Assembly (NCBI GenBank): GCA_002354055.1
Contig: DEKW01000012.1
Span: 124,001-188,000 of the forward strand
Direction: 5' to 3'
DNA length: 64,000 bases
Source of the DNA: Bacteroidales bacterium UBA2712
GTDB lineage: Bacteria > Bacteroidota > Bacteroidia > Bacteroidales > Paludibacteraceae
Position numbers and translations under genes: made by a program
The notes under the pieces: model-generated
What the model was told of the DNA's origin: nothing
Databases searched by the model: none
The model's input: the letters and a program-made list of their open reading frames with translations, nothing else
Shown: piece after piece, positions 1 to 8,117 of the stretch
Layout: each line of letters starts with the position of its first letter
Position numbering within the stretch: position 1 is the stretch's first letter

Positions 1-1160
1 ACGGCGAATGGGTGACCGCCGACGGTACGACGCTTGGTGCGGACGACGGTATCGGCGTAGCGACGGCGATGGCGATCCTGGCAGACAAAGACGCTGTGCA
101 TCCGCCTCTGGAGGCGTTCTTCACGGTAGATGAAGAGACAGGCATGTACGGCGCTAATGATCTCAAAGCCGGATGGCTGAAAGGCAAGTACCTGCTGAAC
201 CTCGACTCGGAGACAGAGGGCGAGCTCTACGTAGGCTGCGCCGGCGGTATCGACACCAACGCCACCTTCCGCTACCAGGAGGTAGAGACGGAGAAAGGCG
301 ACATCGCGCTGAAGGTCACGGTGAAGGGCTGCAAGGGCGGTCACTCGGGATGCGACATCCATCTGCAGCGGGCGAACGCTATCAAGCTCTTGTTCCGCTT
401 CCTGAAGGATGCCGTAGCGAACTTCGAAGCCCGTCTGGCTTGTGTCGAGGGCGGTTCGCTGAGGAACGCTATCCCCCGTGAGGCGACGGCGGTGATCACC
501 ATCCCCGCAGAGAGCTATCAGGACCTGCAGGACCTCGTCGATCGTTACGAGGATCTGTACCTCAAGGAGTACGAGGGTGTGGACGACGGTATCTCCTTCA
601 CGATGGAGGAGGTGGAGTGCCCGAAGAAAGAGCTCCCGGAGGATGTACAGGACTACCTCATCCACGCTATCACCCTCTGCCCGCACGGCGTCTATCGCGT
701 CCTGCCGGAAGCAAGAGACATCGTGGAGACCTCGAATAACGTGTCGATGATCAAGACCTTTGTCGGAGAAGAGGAGTCCCGGATAGAGGTACAATGTCTG
801 ACGAGATCGAGCGTCGAGAGCCGCAAAGAGGAGCTGGCGTCGATCATCCAATCGGCGTTCTCGCTCGCAGGCGCAGAGGTCGAGTTCTCGGGCGCTTACC
901 CGGGATGGAAACCGAACCTGAAGAGCACCTTGCTCAAGACGATGAAAGAGACGTATATCAAGGAGTTCGGCTCCGAGCCGCGCGTGGTGATCATCCATGC
1001 GGGTCTGGAGTGCGGCATCATCGGCGCCAAGTACGAAGGCATGGAGATGATCTCCTTCGGTCCGACCATCGAGCATCCGCACAGTCCCGACGAGCGCGTG
1101 AATATCGCGACGGTACAGAAGTTCTACCGGTTGGTTAAGGCTGCGCTAAAAGCTCTATAG
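1..1160 (+). CDS. pepD: PepD-type cytosolic dipeptidase, 5' end missing
   Basis: Metallo-dipeptidase of the M20 (aminoacyl-histidine dipeptidase, Xaa-His dipeptidase) family, which hydrolyses dipeptides in the cytoplasm. The window opens inside the gene: the frame is open from base 3 (GEWVTADGTTLGADDGIG), so the N-terminal metal-ligand region lies outside. Visible family motifs are GADDGIG (metal-binding Asp), the DEETGMYGAND stretch with the catalytic Glu pair, LDSETEGELYVGCAGG, and the C-terminal IHAGLECG and FGPTIEHPHSPDE segments with late metal and substrate residues. The last 26 bp overlap, tail to tail, the 3' end of ctpA on the other strand. The internal GTG at base 12 is not a real start. 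Confidence 0.95.
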   Translation, partial: GEWVTADGTTLGADDGIGVATAMAILADKDAVHPPLEAFFTVDEETGMYGANDLKAGWLKGKYLLNLDSETEGELYVGCAGGIDTNATFRYQEVETEKGDIALKVTVKGCKGGHSGCDIHLQRANAIKLLFRFLKDAVANFEARLACVEGGSLRNAIPREATAVITIPAESYQDLQDLVDRYEDLYLKEYEGVDDGISFTMEEVECPKKELPEDVQDYLIHAITLCPHGVYRVLPEARDIVETSNNVSMIKTFVGEEESRIEVQCLTRSSVESRKEELASIIQSAFSLAGAEVEFSGAYPGWKPNLKSTLLKTMKETYIKEFGSEPRVVIIHAGLECGIIGAKYEGMEMISFGPTIEHPHSPDERVNIATVQKFYRLVKAALKAL

Positions 1161-2766
1161 CCTTCTTCGTGATCTCGTCATCACGCTCGAAGAGCGGGAA
1201 GAAGCCCTCGTCGCCCAGCAGGTCGCGGACGATATAGGCATTCAGAAGTCGCGTCATTAAAGGACGCGATTTTTGTATCTCCGCGTCATTACGCTCTACG
1301 CCCTTGTCCTCCGCAAAACGGACGAACTCAGCGAGGACATCCTGCTTCAAGAGGTATTTCTCGAGCGACTGCCAGTCTTTGTATCTGGCAAGCTCCTTGC
1401 GGTGCTTGTCCGTATAGGAATACGCGAACTGATAGGTGTAGGCGAGGTTCACGCAGCGGTTATACCAAGGGGTGTTGAGGGTGGTGTCCCGTCCTACGAA
1501 GACATCCGGCATGATCCCTCCACCGCCGCGGACGATCCGTCCGCCTTTGGTGCGGTAGGTCGTGGTGTCGGTGAAATGGATGGAGTCGGCGGAGTAGAAC
1601 TCCCCGTGCTCGAACCGCTCCATGAGGTCTTTCTCATAATCCTCCTGATCGCCGAGGGTGTAAGGCTTCTGGATGCACCGTCCCGAAGGGGTGTAGTAGC
1701 GTGCCACAGTGAGACGGACGGCAGAGCCGTCGTCGAAAGGCATCTGTTGTTGCACGAGCCCCTTTCCGAAAGAGCGGCGACCGACGATGGTAGCACGGTC
1801 GTTATCCTGCATCGCACCGGCGAAGATCTCCGAGGCGGAGGCAGAGAAGTTATCGATGAGCACGACCAAGGGCACGTCTTTGAACCGCCCGGAACCGTTT
1901 GCCGTAGCCTCATAACGGGGGTACGCGCGGCCTTCGGAGTACACGATCAACTCGCCGCGGGAGAGGAACTCATTCGCCATGCGGATGGCCTGCTCCATAT
2001 AGCCGCCGGAGTTCTCCCTGAGATCGACGATGAAGGAGGTGGCGCCTTGCGCCTTGAGGTCCGCGAGAGCGGCGATGAACTCCTTATAGGTCGTCTCGCC
2101 GAACTTATTGACGCGGACGAAACCGATCTTGTCTTTCGACTTTTGACTTCCGGCTTTCGGCTCAATAATGAATTTCGCATCGACGGAAGTGACGGGGATG
2201 TCTCCTCGGGTGACGGTGAAGTACAGCGGTTCGGTCACGCCGGCACGGAGGACGCCTAACTTGACGAGCGTGCCTTTGGGTCCGCGGAGGGTCTTCATGA
2301 CCTTCTCGTTATTCATCTTCTTCCCCACAAAAGCGGAGTCATCGACGGAGATGAGTTTATCTCCTGCGAGCACGCCCACGCCTGCACAAGGACCGCCGGC
2401 AATGACCGCCACGATGCGGACGGTGTCCTGCTGGATGGTAAACTGAACGCCGATGCCGGAGAACGAACCCGCCAGTTCGGAGTTCACCATCTCCAGGTCT
2501 TCTTTGGGGATATAGGCACTATGCGGGTCGAGTTTCTGCACGAGGTCCGCCATCGCCTCGTCGGTGATGGAGTCGATATTGAGGGAGTCCACATAGGCGG
2601 TGGACATGAGTTGCAGGAGCCGATCCACTTTGGATTGCTCGATGGACCACGAGCCGTTGTGGAAGACGATACGCTGCGCGTTCACTTTCTGGGTTAGCGC
2701 CGATCCTACGAGGATGCCCAACGCCACCGCAAGAACGGTTAGGGTAGGAAGGAGGTATTTTTTCAT
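1135..2766 (-). CDS. ctpA: S41 carboxy-terminal processing protease
   Basis: Periplasmic serine protease of the CtpA/Prc family (S41), which trims or degrades envelope proteins from the C-terminus. The 543-aa protein has one N-terminal membrane anchor (about residues 4-25), a PDZ domain (about 90-190) and the S41 catalytic domain. The Ser/Lys dyad is visible as NFSASASE (Ser310) and SFGKG (Lys335), 25 residues apart as in the family. Residues about 201-213 (PKAGSQKSKDK) lie between the PDZ and protease domains and are encoded by a degenerate 7-bp tandem array, which looks like an in-frame insertion. The gene converges on pepD with a 26-bp overlap. The intergenic array just upstream (2765-2806) touches the ATG. 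Confidence 0.95.
   Translation of the reverse strand: MKKYLLPTLTVLAVALGILVGSALTQKVNAQRIVFHNGSWSIEQSKVDRLLQLMSTAYVDSLNIDSITDEAMADLVQKLDPHSAYIPKEDLEMVNSELAGSFSGIGVQFTIQQDTVRIVAVIAGGPCAGVGVLAGDKLISVDDSAFVGKKMNNEKVMKTLRGPKGTLVKLGVLRAGVTEPLYFTVTRGDIPVTSVDAKFIIEPKAGSQKSKDKIGFVRVNKFGETTYKEFIAALADLKAQGATSFIVDLRENSGGYMEQAIRMANEFLSRGELIVYSEGRAYPRYEATANGSGRFKDVPLVVLIDNFSASASEIFAGAMQDNDRATIVGRRSFGKGLVQQQMPFDDGSAVRLTVARYYTPSGRCIQKPYTLGDQEDYEKDLMERFEHGEFYSADSIHFTDTTTYRTKGGRIVRGGGGIMPDVFVGRDTTLNTPWYNRCVNLAYTYQFAYSYTDKHRKELARYKDWQSLEKYLLKQDVLAEFVRFAEDKGVERNDAEIQKSRPLMTRLLNAYIVRDLLGDEGFFPLFERDDEITKKAIELLAQP
2129..2160 (-). repeat. Coding heptamer array inside ctpA
   Basis: About four copies of a 7-bp word of the form GAAAGTC on the minus strand, encoding PKAGSQKSKDK. 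The same word family occurs in non-coding DNA at 15166-15195 and 40838-40868. Confidence 0.7.
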
Positions 2767-2806
2767 TTAGGATTTATGATTTATGATTTAGGATTTATGA
2801 TTTAAT
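2765..2806. repeat. Intergenic heptamer array (ATTTATG/ATTTAGG)
   Basis: Five to six copies of a 7-bp word (ATTTAGG or ATTTATG) fill the ctpA-dCMP deaminase gap from the ctpA start codon to the stop codon of the deaminase. The same word is found in frame inside mpl (6854-6882). Confidence 0.85.
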
Positions 2807-3218
2807 CTTTTAAAAATTCCACTTCGACGCCGGCTCTCTTGAGGAGTTCGACGCCGTCCATGATACGATATTCCTCGCCGTATACGACGCGTTTGATGCC
2901 CGATTGGATGATGAGTTTGGAGCACTCCAGGCACGGCGAAGCGGTGACGTAGAGTGTTGCGCCGTCGGAGGAGTTGTTCGAACGAGCCACTTTGGTCAGG
3001 GCGTTGGCCTCGGCATGGAGGACATAGGGTTTGGAGACATTGTTCTCGTCCTCGCAGATATTCTCAAATCCCGAGGGCGTGCCGTTGTAGCCATCGGAGA
3101 TGATCATCTGGTCCTTCACTAAGAGGGCACCTACTTTGCGGCGCACACAATAGCTATTTTCCGCCCACGTGCGCGCCATGCGCATGTAGAGGTAGTCGCG
3201 TTTTTGTTGTTTATCCAT
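2802..3218 (-). CDS. dCMP deaminase family protein
   Basis: Zinc-dependent deoxycytidylate deaminase (ComEB-like), 138 aa, which makes dUMP for thymidylate synthesis. The zinc site is visible: HAEANAL supplies the His and the catalytic Glu, and SPCLECSKL supplies the two Cys. The segment ISDGYNGTPSGFENICED is typical of Bacteroidetes members. The start at 3218 (MDKQQKRDYLYMRMAR) matches the family better than an ATG four codons upstream. It is the last gene of the minus-strand run after cysE, with a short A/T-rich word array in the spacer (about 3220-3245). Confidence 0.92.
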   Translation of the reverse strand: MDKQQKRDYLYMRMARTWAENSYCVRRKVGALLVKDQMIISDGYNGTPSGFENICEDENNVSKPYVLHAEANALTKVARSNNSSDGATLYVTASPCLECSKLIIQSGIKRVVYGEEYRIMDGVELLKRAGVEVEFLKD

Positions 3219-3245
3219 ATAAAATTTCAAATTTCAGATTTCAAT

Positions 3246-4025
3246 CTATATCCCTTCTCCGTTGGCGAAGGAAGGAGCCTCGACGGCTTTTTGTTGTACA
3301 ATGCGGGAGTGAGGCGGGACGTCGTGGGTGAGCCAGATGTTTCCGCCGATGACGGTGTCGTGCCCGATGGTCACGCGGCCGAGGATGGAGGTGTTGGAAT
3401 AAACCGTCACGTGGTCCTCGAGTATCGGGTGGCGCGGGAGGTTGAGGGGTTTTCCCTCCTCGTCGTACGAGAAACTCTTCGCGCCGAGGGTGACGCCTTG
3501 GTAGAGCATCACGTGATGACCGATGATGGCGGTCTCGCCGATGACGACGCCGGTGCCGTGGTCGATACAGAAGTACTCGCCTATCGTCGCCGCCGGATGG
3601 ATGTCGATGCCGGTCTCGCTATGCGCCATCTCGCTCAGCATGCGTGGCAGCAGGGGCACTCCTAACTGTAAGAGGCAATGGGCAGTGCGGTGATGCAGCA
3701 TGGCGGTGACAAAAGGGTAGCAGAGGATGACCTCTGCGGGTGAGGTGACCGCGGGGTCGTTATGCAGCGCCGCCTCGACGTCTGTATGCAGCAGCCGCGT
3801 CAACTCCGGCAGCGACTGAATGAACCGATCCGCCACCGCACCGACACACTCGCTGTTGGACTTGTCGCAGGATTGGCAACGGCACATGACCGTCGAGAGC
3901 TGCGAGTAGAGGAGACCACGAAGAATCTGATCCGAGAAATCGCGGTTCGGGTAGTAGTCGGGGAAGACGATGGAGCGCATGAGGCGCATGATCTTCTGTA
4001 ACTCAGTATGCGAGGGGATATTCAT
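3246..4025 (-). CDS. cysE: Serine O-acetyltransferase
   Basis: Acetyl-CoA:L-serine O-acetyltransferase, the first committed step of cysteine synthesis. The 259-aa length and an N-terminal helical domain are followed by a left-handed beta-helix of hexapeptide repeats (about residues 150-245). It contains the conserved IDHGTGVVIGETAIIG segment with the catalytic His, and GVTLGAKSF. The gene starts 3 bp after the stop codon of cysK, so O-acetylserine synthesis and its sulfhydrylation are made from one transcript. The C-terminus lacks the long Ile-ending tail of enterobacterial CysE. I cannot tell from sequence whether it docks into CysK, although it does end in Ile. Confidence 0.93.
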   Translation of the reverse strand: MNIPSHTELQKIMRLMRSIVFPDYYPNRDFSDQILRGLLYSQLSTVMCRCQSCDKSNSECVGAVADRFIQSLPELTRLLHTDVEAALHNDPAVTSPAEVILCYPFVTAMLHHRTAHCLLQLGVPLLPRMLSEMAHSETGIDIHPAATIGEYFCIDHGTGVVIGETAIIGHHVMLYQGVTLGAKSFSYDEEGKPLNLPRHPILEDHVTVYSNTSILGRVTIGHDTVIGGNIWLTHDVPPHSRIVQQKAVEAPSFANGEGI

Positions 4026-4028
4026 TCG

Positions 4029-4931
4029 TTATAAGACTGACAGATAGCGTTCTCCGGTGTCGGGGAGAAGCGCCACGATGAGTTTGTTTTTGTTCTCCGG
4101 TTTTTGCGCCAGGGTATAAGCCGCATGGAAGGCTGCGCCAGAGGATATACCTACCAGCAGTCCCTGCTTGGCGGCTAACATACGTGCGGCAGCGTAGGCC
4201 TCTTCGTCGGTGACGGTCAGGACGCGGTCCACTGTCTTGGCGTCGTAGGTCTCGGGCACAAAACCTGCACCGATACCTTGGATCTTATGCTTGCCTGCCT
4301 GACCGGCAGAGAGAACCGGTGAACTGGCGGGTTCGACGGCGATGATCTCCACGGAGGGCTTATGCGCTTTGAGTGCCTGCCCGACACCCGAGACGGTGCC
4401 GCCGGTTCCTGCGCCGGCCACGAAGATATCCACCTGTCCTTCGGTGTCCTCCCATATCTCTTCACCTGTCGTCAGGCGGTGTATAGCAGGGTTGGCGGGA
4501 TTGGTGAACTGGCCTAAGATAACCGCTCCGGGTATCTCGTCGCGCAGCTGCTCAGCCCGTGCGATCGCGCCTCTCATGCCTTCGACACCGGGCGTCAGCT
4601 CTAACTGTGCGCCGTACGCCTTGAGGAGGTTACGCCGCTCGATGGACATCGTGTCCGGCATAGTGAGGATGACGCGGTAGCCTCTGACGGCACCGACCCA
4701 CGCCAAGCCCACGCCGGTGTTGCCGCTGGTAGGCTCGATGATGGTGGCGCCGGGGGTTAAGAGTCCGCGTTCTTCGGCGTCGGTGATCATCGCTAAAGCG
4801 ATGCGGTCCTTGATGCTGCCGCCGGGATTGAAGAACTCGATCTTCACTGCCAGCCGGGCTTGCAGACTCTCCAAGCCTGAGAGTTCAAGGATAGGTGTGT
4901 GGCCTATGAGGGAAGTGAGGTCATTTACCAT
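4029..4931 (-). CDS. cysK: Cysteine synthase A
   Basis: PLP-dependent O-acetylserine sulfhydrylase, which makes cysteine from O-acetylserine and sulfide. The Schiff-base lysine is in PGGSIKDRIAL, the substrate loop is PTSGNTGVGLAW, and the PLP phosphate loop is GAGTGGTVSGVG. The chosen start gives MVNDLTSLIGHTPILEL, which matches the family N-terminus at about 300 aa. A frame-open ATG at 5006 would add 25 residues, overlap the upstream permease gene by 56 bp and translate the 15-bp word array (INDQIVHDQMVND), so I consider it unlikely. Downstream is cysE, 3 bp away. Confidence 0.93.
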   Translation of the reverse strand: MVNDLTSLIGHTPILELSGLESLQARLAVKIEFFNPGGSIKDRIALAMITDAEERGLLTPGATIIEPTSGNTGVGLAWVGAVRGYRVILTMPDTMSIERRNLLKAYGAQLELTPGVEGMRGAIARAEQLRDEIPGAVILGQFTNPANPAIHRLTTGEEIWEDTEGQVDIFVAGAGTGGTVSGVGQALKAHKPSVEIIAVEPASSPVLSAGQAGKHKIQGIGAGFVPETYDAKTVDRVLTVTDEEAYAAARMLAAKQGLLVGISSGAAFHAAYTLAQKPENKNKLIVALLPDTGERYLSVL

Positions 4932-4960
4932 TTGGTCATGTACTATTTGGTCATTTATTC
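4921..4960. repeat. 15-bp word array at the permease-cysK junction
   Basis: About 2.5 copies of a 15-bp unit (AATGACCAAATGGTA on the minus strand) cover the permease stop codon and the cysK start codon. The same unit occurs at 6012-6040 and, translated in frame, in sufB at 59059-59097. Confidence 0.85.
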
Positions 4961-6009
4961 TCTTTCTCTTTGCGCAGGCGGCCGCGGTAGTGTGCCTGAT
5001 GGGCACGTGATCGTACGCCGCGGTTCGCTACGTAGCGGTCGTAATAGCTGATGATGAGGGTGGTGAGGGGCAGGGCGATGATCATTCCGATGACGCCAAA
5101 GAGCGCACCCCAGATACTGAGGCTCAGCAGGATTGCTGCGGGGCTCAAGCCCGTGACATTACCCATGATCTTCGGCGTGAGGATGAGGTCCTGGATGGAT
5201 TGCACGACGATAAAGACGATCGCCATCATCAGGAGTGTGAGCCAGATAGGTTGTCCCGTTTGCGCCGATTGCAGGATACACAGCACGATACATGGCGGGA
5301 TACCCAATGCCTGCATGTACGGCACCATATTCAGCAAGCCGATGATGAGACCCATCGCGATACCCATAGGCATGCCTGTGATCGTGAAACCGAGGGCGAA
5401 AAGGACGCCTACGCAGGTCGCCACCATCGCCTGGCCGCGGAAATACGCGTTCATATTTCGGTCGATATCGCCCATGATGGTCACTACCTGCGGACGGATC
5501 TGCCGCGGGACGAAATGGCTGTACTTCGCGCGGATATTCGGGAAATCAATCATCAGGAAGATGAGGTACATGAAGCCGATGAAGACGACCAACAGTTCGC
5601 TCAGCCAACTCAGTCCGCCGGTGATCCAGTTTCCTATTTTCGGCAGCAGCTCCTTGATCGAGTTGGTTAACTCCGGGTTCGCCAACGCTGCCTGCCAATC
5701 CCATTCGGTCTTCCATTTCAGCAACTTCTCCTGGGTCTCGGCGGAGACGTAGTCGTTGATGTCGATGGTCGCTATATACGCCTGAAAACCCGTCCAGGCG
5801 GAGTTGACTTGCTCCGTGACGGGTTTGCGCAGGGCGGCGATGGCCCCCACGACGATTCCTACCGCCAGAAAGAGGGTCACAAAGACCGCCAGCGCGCGGT
5901 TGCGTACACGGCATTTGGTCTGGATGAACCCTACGATGGGGTCTAAGACGTATGCCAGAAGAAAACTGACAAAAAACGGCAGTAAGACGCCGTACAGACG
6001 ACTAAACAT
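4951..6009 (-). CDS. AI-2E family transporter (YdiK/PerM type)
   Basis: Polytopic inner-membrane protein of 352 aa in the AI-2E/UPF0118 family. Family members have been linked to autoinducer-2 export or Na+/H+ antiport, so the substrate here is unknown. It has about seven to eight hydrophobic segments: an N-terminal pair (residues about 5-45), one near 150-170, and a block from about 200 to 330. The family signature region is present around GLLNMVPYMQALGIPP, followed by QSIQDLILTPKIMG. The start ATG at 6009 gives MFSRLYGVLLPFFVSFLLAY. It heads a minus-strand run with cysK and cysE. Confidence 0.85.
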   Translation of the reverse strand: MFSRLYGVLLPFFVSFLLAYVLDPIVGFIQTKCRVRNRALAVFVTLFLAVGIVVGAIAALRKPVTEQVNSAWTGFQAYIATIDINDYVSAETQEKLLKWKTEWDWQAALANPELTNSIKELLPKIGNWITGGLSWLSELLVVFIGFMYLIFLMIDFPNIRAKYSHFVPRQIRPQVVTIMGDIDRNMNAYFRGQAMVATCVGVLFALGFTITGMPMGIAMGLIIGLLNMVPYMQALGIPPCIVLCILQSAQTGQPIWLTLLMMAIVFIVVQSIQDLILTPKIMGNVTGLSPAAILLSLSIWGALFGVIGMIIALPLTTLIISYYDRYVANRGVRSRAHQAHYRGRLRKEKENK

Positions 6010-6011
6010 GT

Positions 6012-6040
6012 CCTAATTGGTCATTTACCATTTGGTCATT
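6012..6040. repeat. 15-bp word array after the holin-like gene
   Basis: One and a half copies of the AATGACCAAATGGTA word fill the 26-bp gap between the DUF1469-like gene and the permease gene and reach the stop codon of the former. Confidence 0.75.
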
Positions 6041-6530
6041 TTTTATGGAACAGCGTTGAGAGCCAGGACCAAGCACGCCCGATGAAGGCGATGTAAAAAT
6101 TCACCTCGCGGGTGGCATTCTCTACGCGGTTCTCGATGTGGAGGTAATCCAACTCCGCCTGATGCTCCGCCTCCATAATCTTCAGTGCCAGCTCTTCTTC
6201 GGAGCGCAGCTGCTTGGACATGAGTCGGATGAAGGGGTGGATGAACAGGGGTTTTCTACATGCAATCACCACGATGATGAGGAGGATATAGCCTGCGCCC
6301 AGAATCAGCGCAGCACCCCACAGCGGCATCACGTTGGTCATTGCGTTCAGGGCAGCTACAGAGGCAAAAGCCAGCAGCGCGAAGACGCATAAAACGACCG
6401 TGAAGATCAGCAGGAACAAGCCTAAGATACGGCTGATGATGCCGATGAGGCGCAGTCTGCCGACCTCGCTAAGGGACTTACCGCAGGCAGTGAGTTCTTG
6501 CTTGAGGGACTCGAAAAAATCCTTCTCCAT
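6036..6530 (-). CDS. Phage-holin-superfamily (DUF1469-like) membrane protein
   Basis: A 164-aa protein with two close hydrophobic segments (about residues 28-60 and 68-95) between a short N-terminal helix and a long charged C-terminal helix. This is the layout of the Actinobacterial Holin-X/DUF1469 family. Despite the family name there is no phage context. In Bacteroidetes such proteins sit beside a YtxH protein, as here (2-bp gap), and are thought to be small membrane-stress or structural proteins. That role is inference from context. It follows the YtxH-like gene on the same transcript. Confidence 0.7.
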   Translation of the reverse strand: MEKDFFESLKQELTACGKSLSEVGRLRLIGIISRILGLFLLIFTVVLCVFALLAFASVAALNAMTNVMPLWGAALILGAGYILLIIVVIACRKPLFIHPFIRLMSKQLRSEEELALKIMEAEHQAELDYLHIENRVENATREVNFYIAFIGRAWSWLSTLFHKK

Positions 6531-6531
6531 C

Positions 6532-6741
6532 TCAGGCCTCCTTTTTTACAGCCGCTGCGGCTTCCTCCAGGTCTTTCTTCACTTGTGCGCAGTAGTCCTG
6601 AGCGCGCTTGGTGGCGTCTTGCGCCATGTCTTTCAGTTCCTCACGCATCTCTTCTCCGCTCTTCGGAGCCAGTAACAGTGCTACGGCAGCTCCTACGGCT
6701 GCACCGGCAGCAAAAATGAAAAATCTTTTCATGTCAGTCAT
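6532..6741 (-). CDS. YtxH-domain small membrane protein
   Basis: A 69-aa protein with one N-terminal Gly/Ala-rich membrane helix (FFIFAAGAAVGAAVALLLAP) followed at once by the KSGEEMREELKD motif and a charged amphipathic Lys/Ala/Glu helix. This is the YtxH (general-stress-protein-like, pfam12732) pattern. The function is unknown. It lies 23 bp after mpl and 2 bp before the DUF1469-like gene, the usual Bacteroidetes pairing. Confidence 0.82.
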   Translation of the reverse strand: MTDMKRFFIFAAGAAVGAAVALLLAPKSGEEMREELKDMAQDATKRAQDYCAQVKKDLEEAAAAVKKEA

Positions 6742-6764
6742 TAGTTTTGGGTTATTTTTCGTTA

Positions 6765-8117
6765 TTATTGGAGCAGCTCTGCGGCAAAGGACTTGACGTC
6801 GATGCCGTCGAACGTGCCCGAAGACATCATCAGCAGGGCGATGCCCTGATCTTCAGATTTATGATTTATGATTTCAGATTTCAACCTCTCTTGCAGGGCT
6901 TCGGAGGCTGTGAAAACCTCTACATTTTTCGTGCCAAAAGCTTTGCGCACGTCTTCTGCCGTGATGGGTGTAAGACGCTTGTGCTCAATGACTTTTGGGT
7001 TAAAATACACGTACGCGATGTCCGCTTCCTTCATGCAATCCTTGTATTGCGGCAGAAAATCCGCCATGAGGGACGAGAAGGTATGGAGCTCCATGCAAGC
7101 GATGAGTTTCTTTTCCGGGTACCGCTCCCGTACGGCGTTCACGGTCGCTTTGAGTTTGGAGGGCGAGTGGGCGAAGTCTTTGTACGCCACCGAACGGTTG
7201 TTCTCGAAGATCTTCTCCAAGCGGTTCGAAGCGCCGGTGAAACTGCTGATCTCGCGGTAGAAATCGTCCGGCGCTACGCCGATACAATGGCACGCGAGCA
7301 TGGCCGCCTGCAGGTTCTGCATATTGTGGCGGCCGAAGACCTGCATCTCGACATCGCCGTCGTATTCCTTGTAAGGAATGGTCGATATCTCGAGATCCCG
7401 GCATTCCGATATCTCGAGAGCCAGCTGACGCAGGTTCTCGTCTCCTTCGAAGTAGATAAACGAGCCCTTGGGTTCGATCGAATGAACGAACTTACGGAAG
7501 GTGTCCACGTACTCCGGGAAAGTCGGGAAGACGTTGATGTGATCCCATGCGATGCCGGTGAGGATGGCTACGTGGGGGTGGTACCAAAGAAATTTGGATC
7601 GGAGATCGAGTGGGGAAGTGAGGTACTCATCGCCCTCGAAGACCGCGTACTTGGCGGTGTCGGAGAGGCGTACCATCCGCTCGAAGCCTTCTATCTGCGC
7701 CCCGACCATGTAGTCGGCTTCGATGCCGAGACGGTTGAGGACGTAGAGGATCATGGAGGTCGTGGTGGTCTTGCCGTGCGAGCCGCCGACGACGATGCGG
7801 ATCTTGTCTTTCGTCTGCTCGTAGAGGTACTCCGGGAAGGAGTAGATCTTGATCCCTAATTCGCGAGCGCGCACCAGCTCGGGGTTGTCCTCACGGGCGT
7901 GCATCCCCAGGATGATGGCGTCGAGATCCGGCGTGATGCGCTCGGGATGCCATCCTATCTCATCGGGCAGCAACCCCGCATCACGCAGGTGGGACAGCGC
8001 GGGTTCGAAGATCTCGTCGTCCGAACCCGTCACTTGGTATCCCGCCTTGGAGGCTACAGCGAGTGCAAGATTATGCATCGCTGCGCCGCCAATAGCTATG
8101 AAATGAATTTTGGTCAT
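6765..8117 (-). CDS. mpl: UDP-MurNAc:tripeptide ligase
   Basis: Mpl attaches the recycled L-Ala-gamma-D-Glu-meso-DAP tripeptide to UDP-MurNAc in murein recycling. The 450-aa protein has an N-terminal UDP-binding domain (IHFIAIGGAAMHNLALA), a central Mur ligase ATP site (VVGGSHGKTTTTSMI) and a C-terminal domain (FEDFAHSPSKLKATVNAVRE-like region, residues about 300-330). Near the C-terminus, about residues 410-421 (KSEIINHKSED) come from a 7-bp tandem word array, apparently an in-frame insertion in a loop before the conserved LLMMSSGTFDG. Its ATG overlaps the trigger-factor stop codon by 4 bp, so the two are translationally coupled. Confidence 0.93.
   Translation of the reverse strand: MTKIHFIAIGGAAMHNLALAVASKAGYQVTGSDDEIFEPALSHLRDAGLLPDEIGWHPERITPDLDAIILGMHAREDNPELVRARELGIKIYSFPEYLYEQTKDKIRIVVGGSHGKTTTTSMILYVLNRLGIEADYMVGAQIEGFERMVRLSDTAKYAVFEGDEYLTSPLDLRSKFLWYHPHVAILTGIAWDHINVFPTFPEYVDTFRKFVHSIEPKGSFIYFEGDENLRQLALEISECRDLEISTIPYKEYDGDVEMQVFGRHNMQNLQAAMLACHCIGVAPDDFYREISSFTGASNRLEKIFENNRSVAYKDFAHSPSKLKATVNAVRERYPEKKLIACMELHTFSSLMADFLPQYKDCMKEADIAYVYFNPKVIEHKRLTPITAEDVRKAFGTKNVEVFTASEALQERLKSEIINHKSEDQGIALLMMSSGTFDGIDVKSFAAELLQ
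6854..6882 (-). repeat. Coding heptamer array inside mpl
   Basis: Four copies of a 7-bp word (AAATCTG or AAATCAT on the minus strand) encode KSEIINHKSE. It is the same family as the intergenic array at 2765-2806. Confidence 0.8.

Noticed and set aside
4951..5006. Longer cysK start overlapping the permease gene
   Set aside because: It would translate the word array and add 25 residues absent from the family; the ATG at 4931 gives the normal N-terminus.
6036..6741. Holin-like gene as a sign of prophage
   Set aside because: The DUF1469-YtxH pair is a normal chromosomal pair; no phage structural, lysis or integration gene is nearby.
6747..7859. 370-codon open frame antisense to mpl
   Set aside because: Same reason; mpl is complete and coupled to tig.
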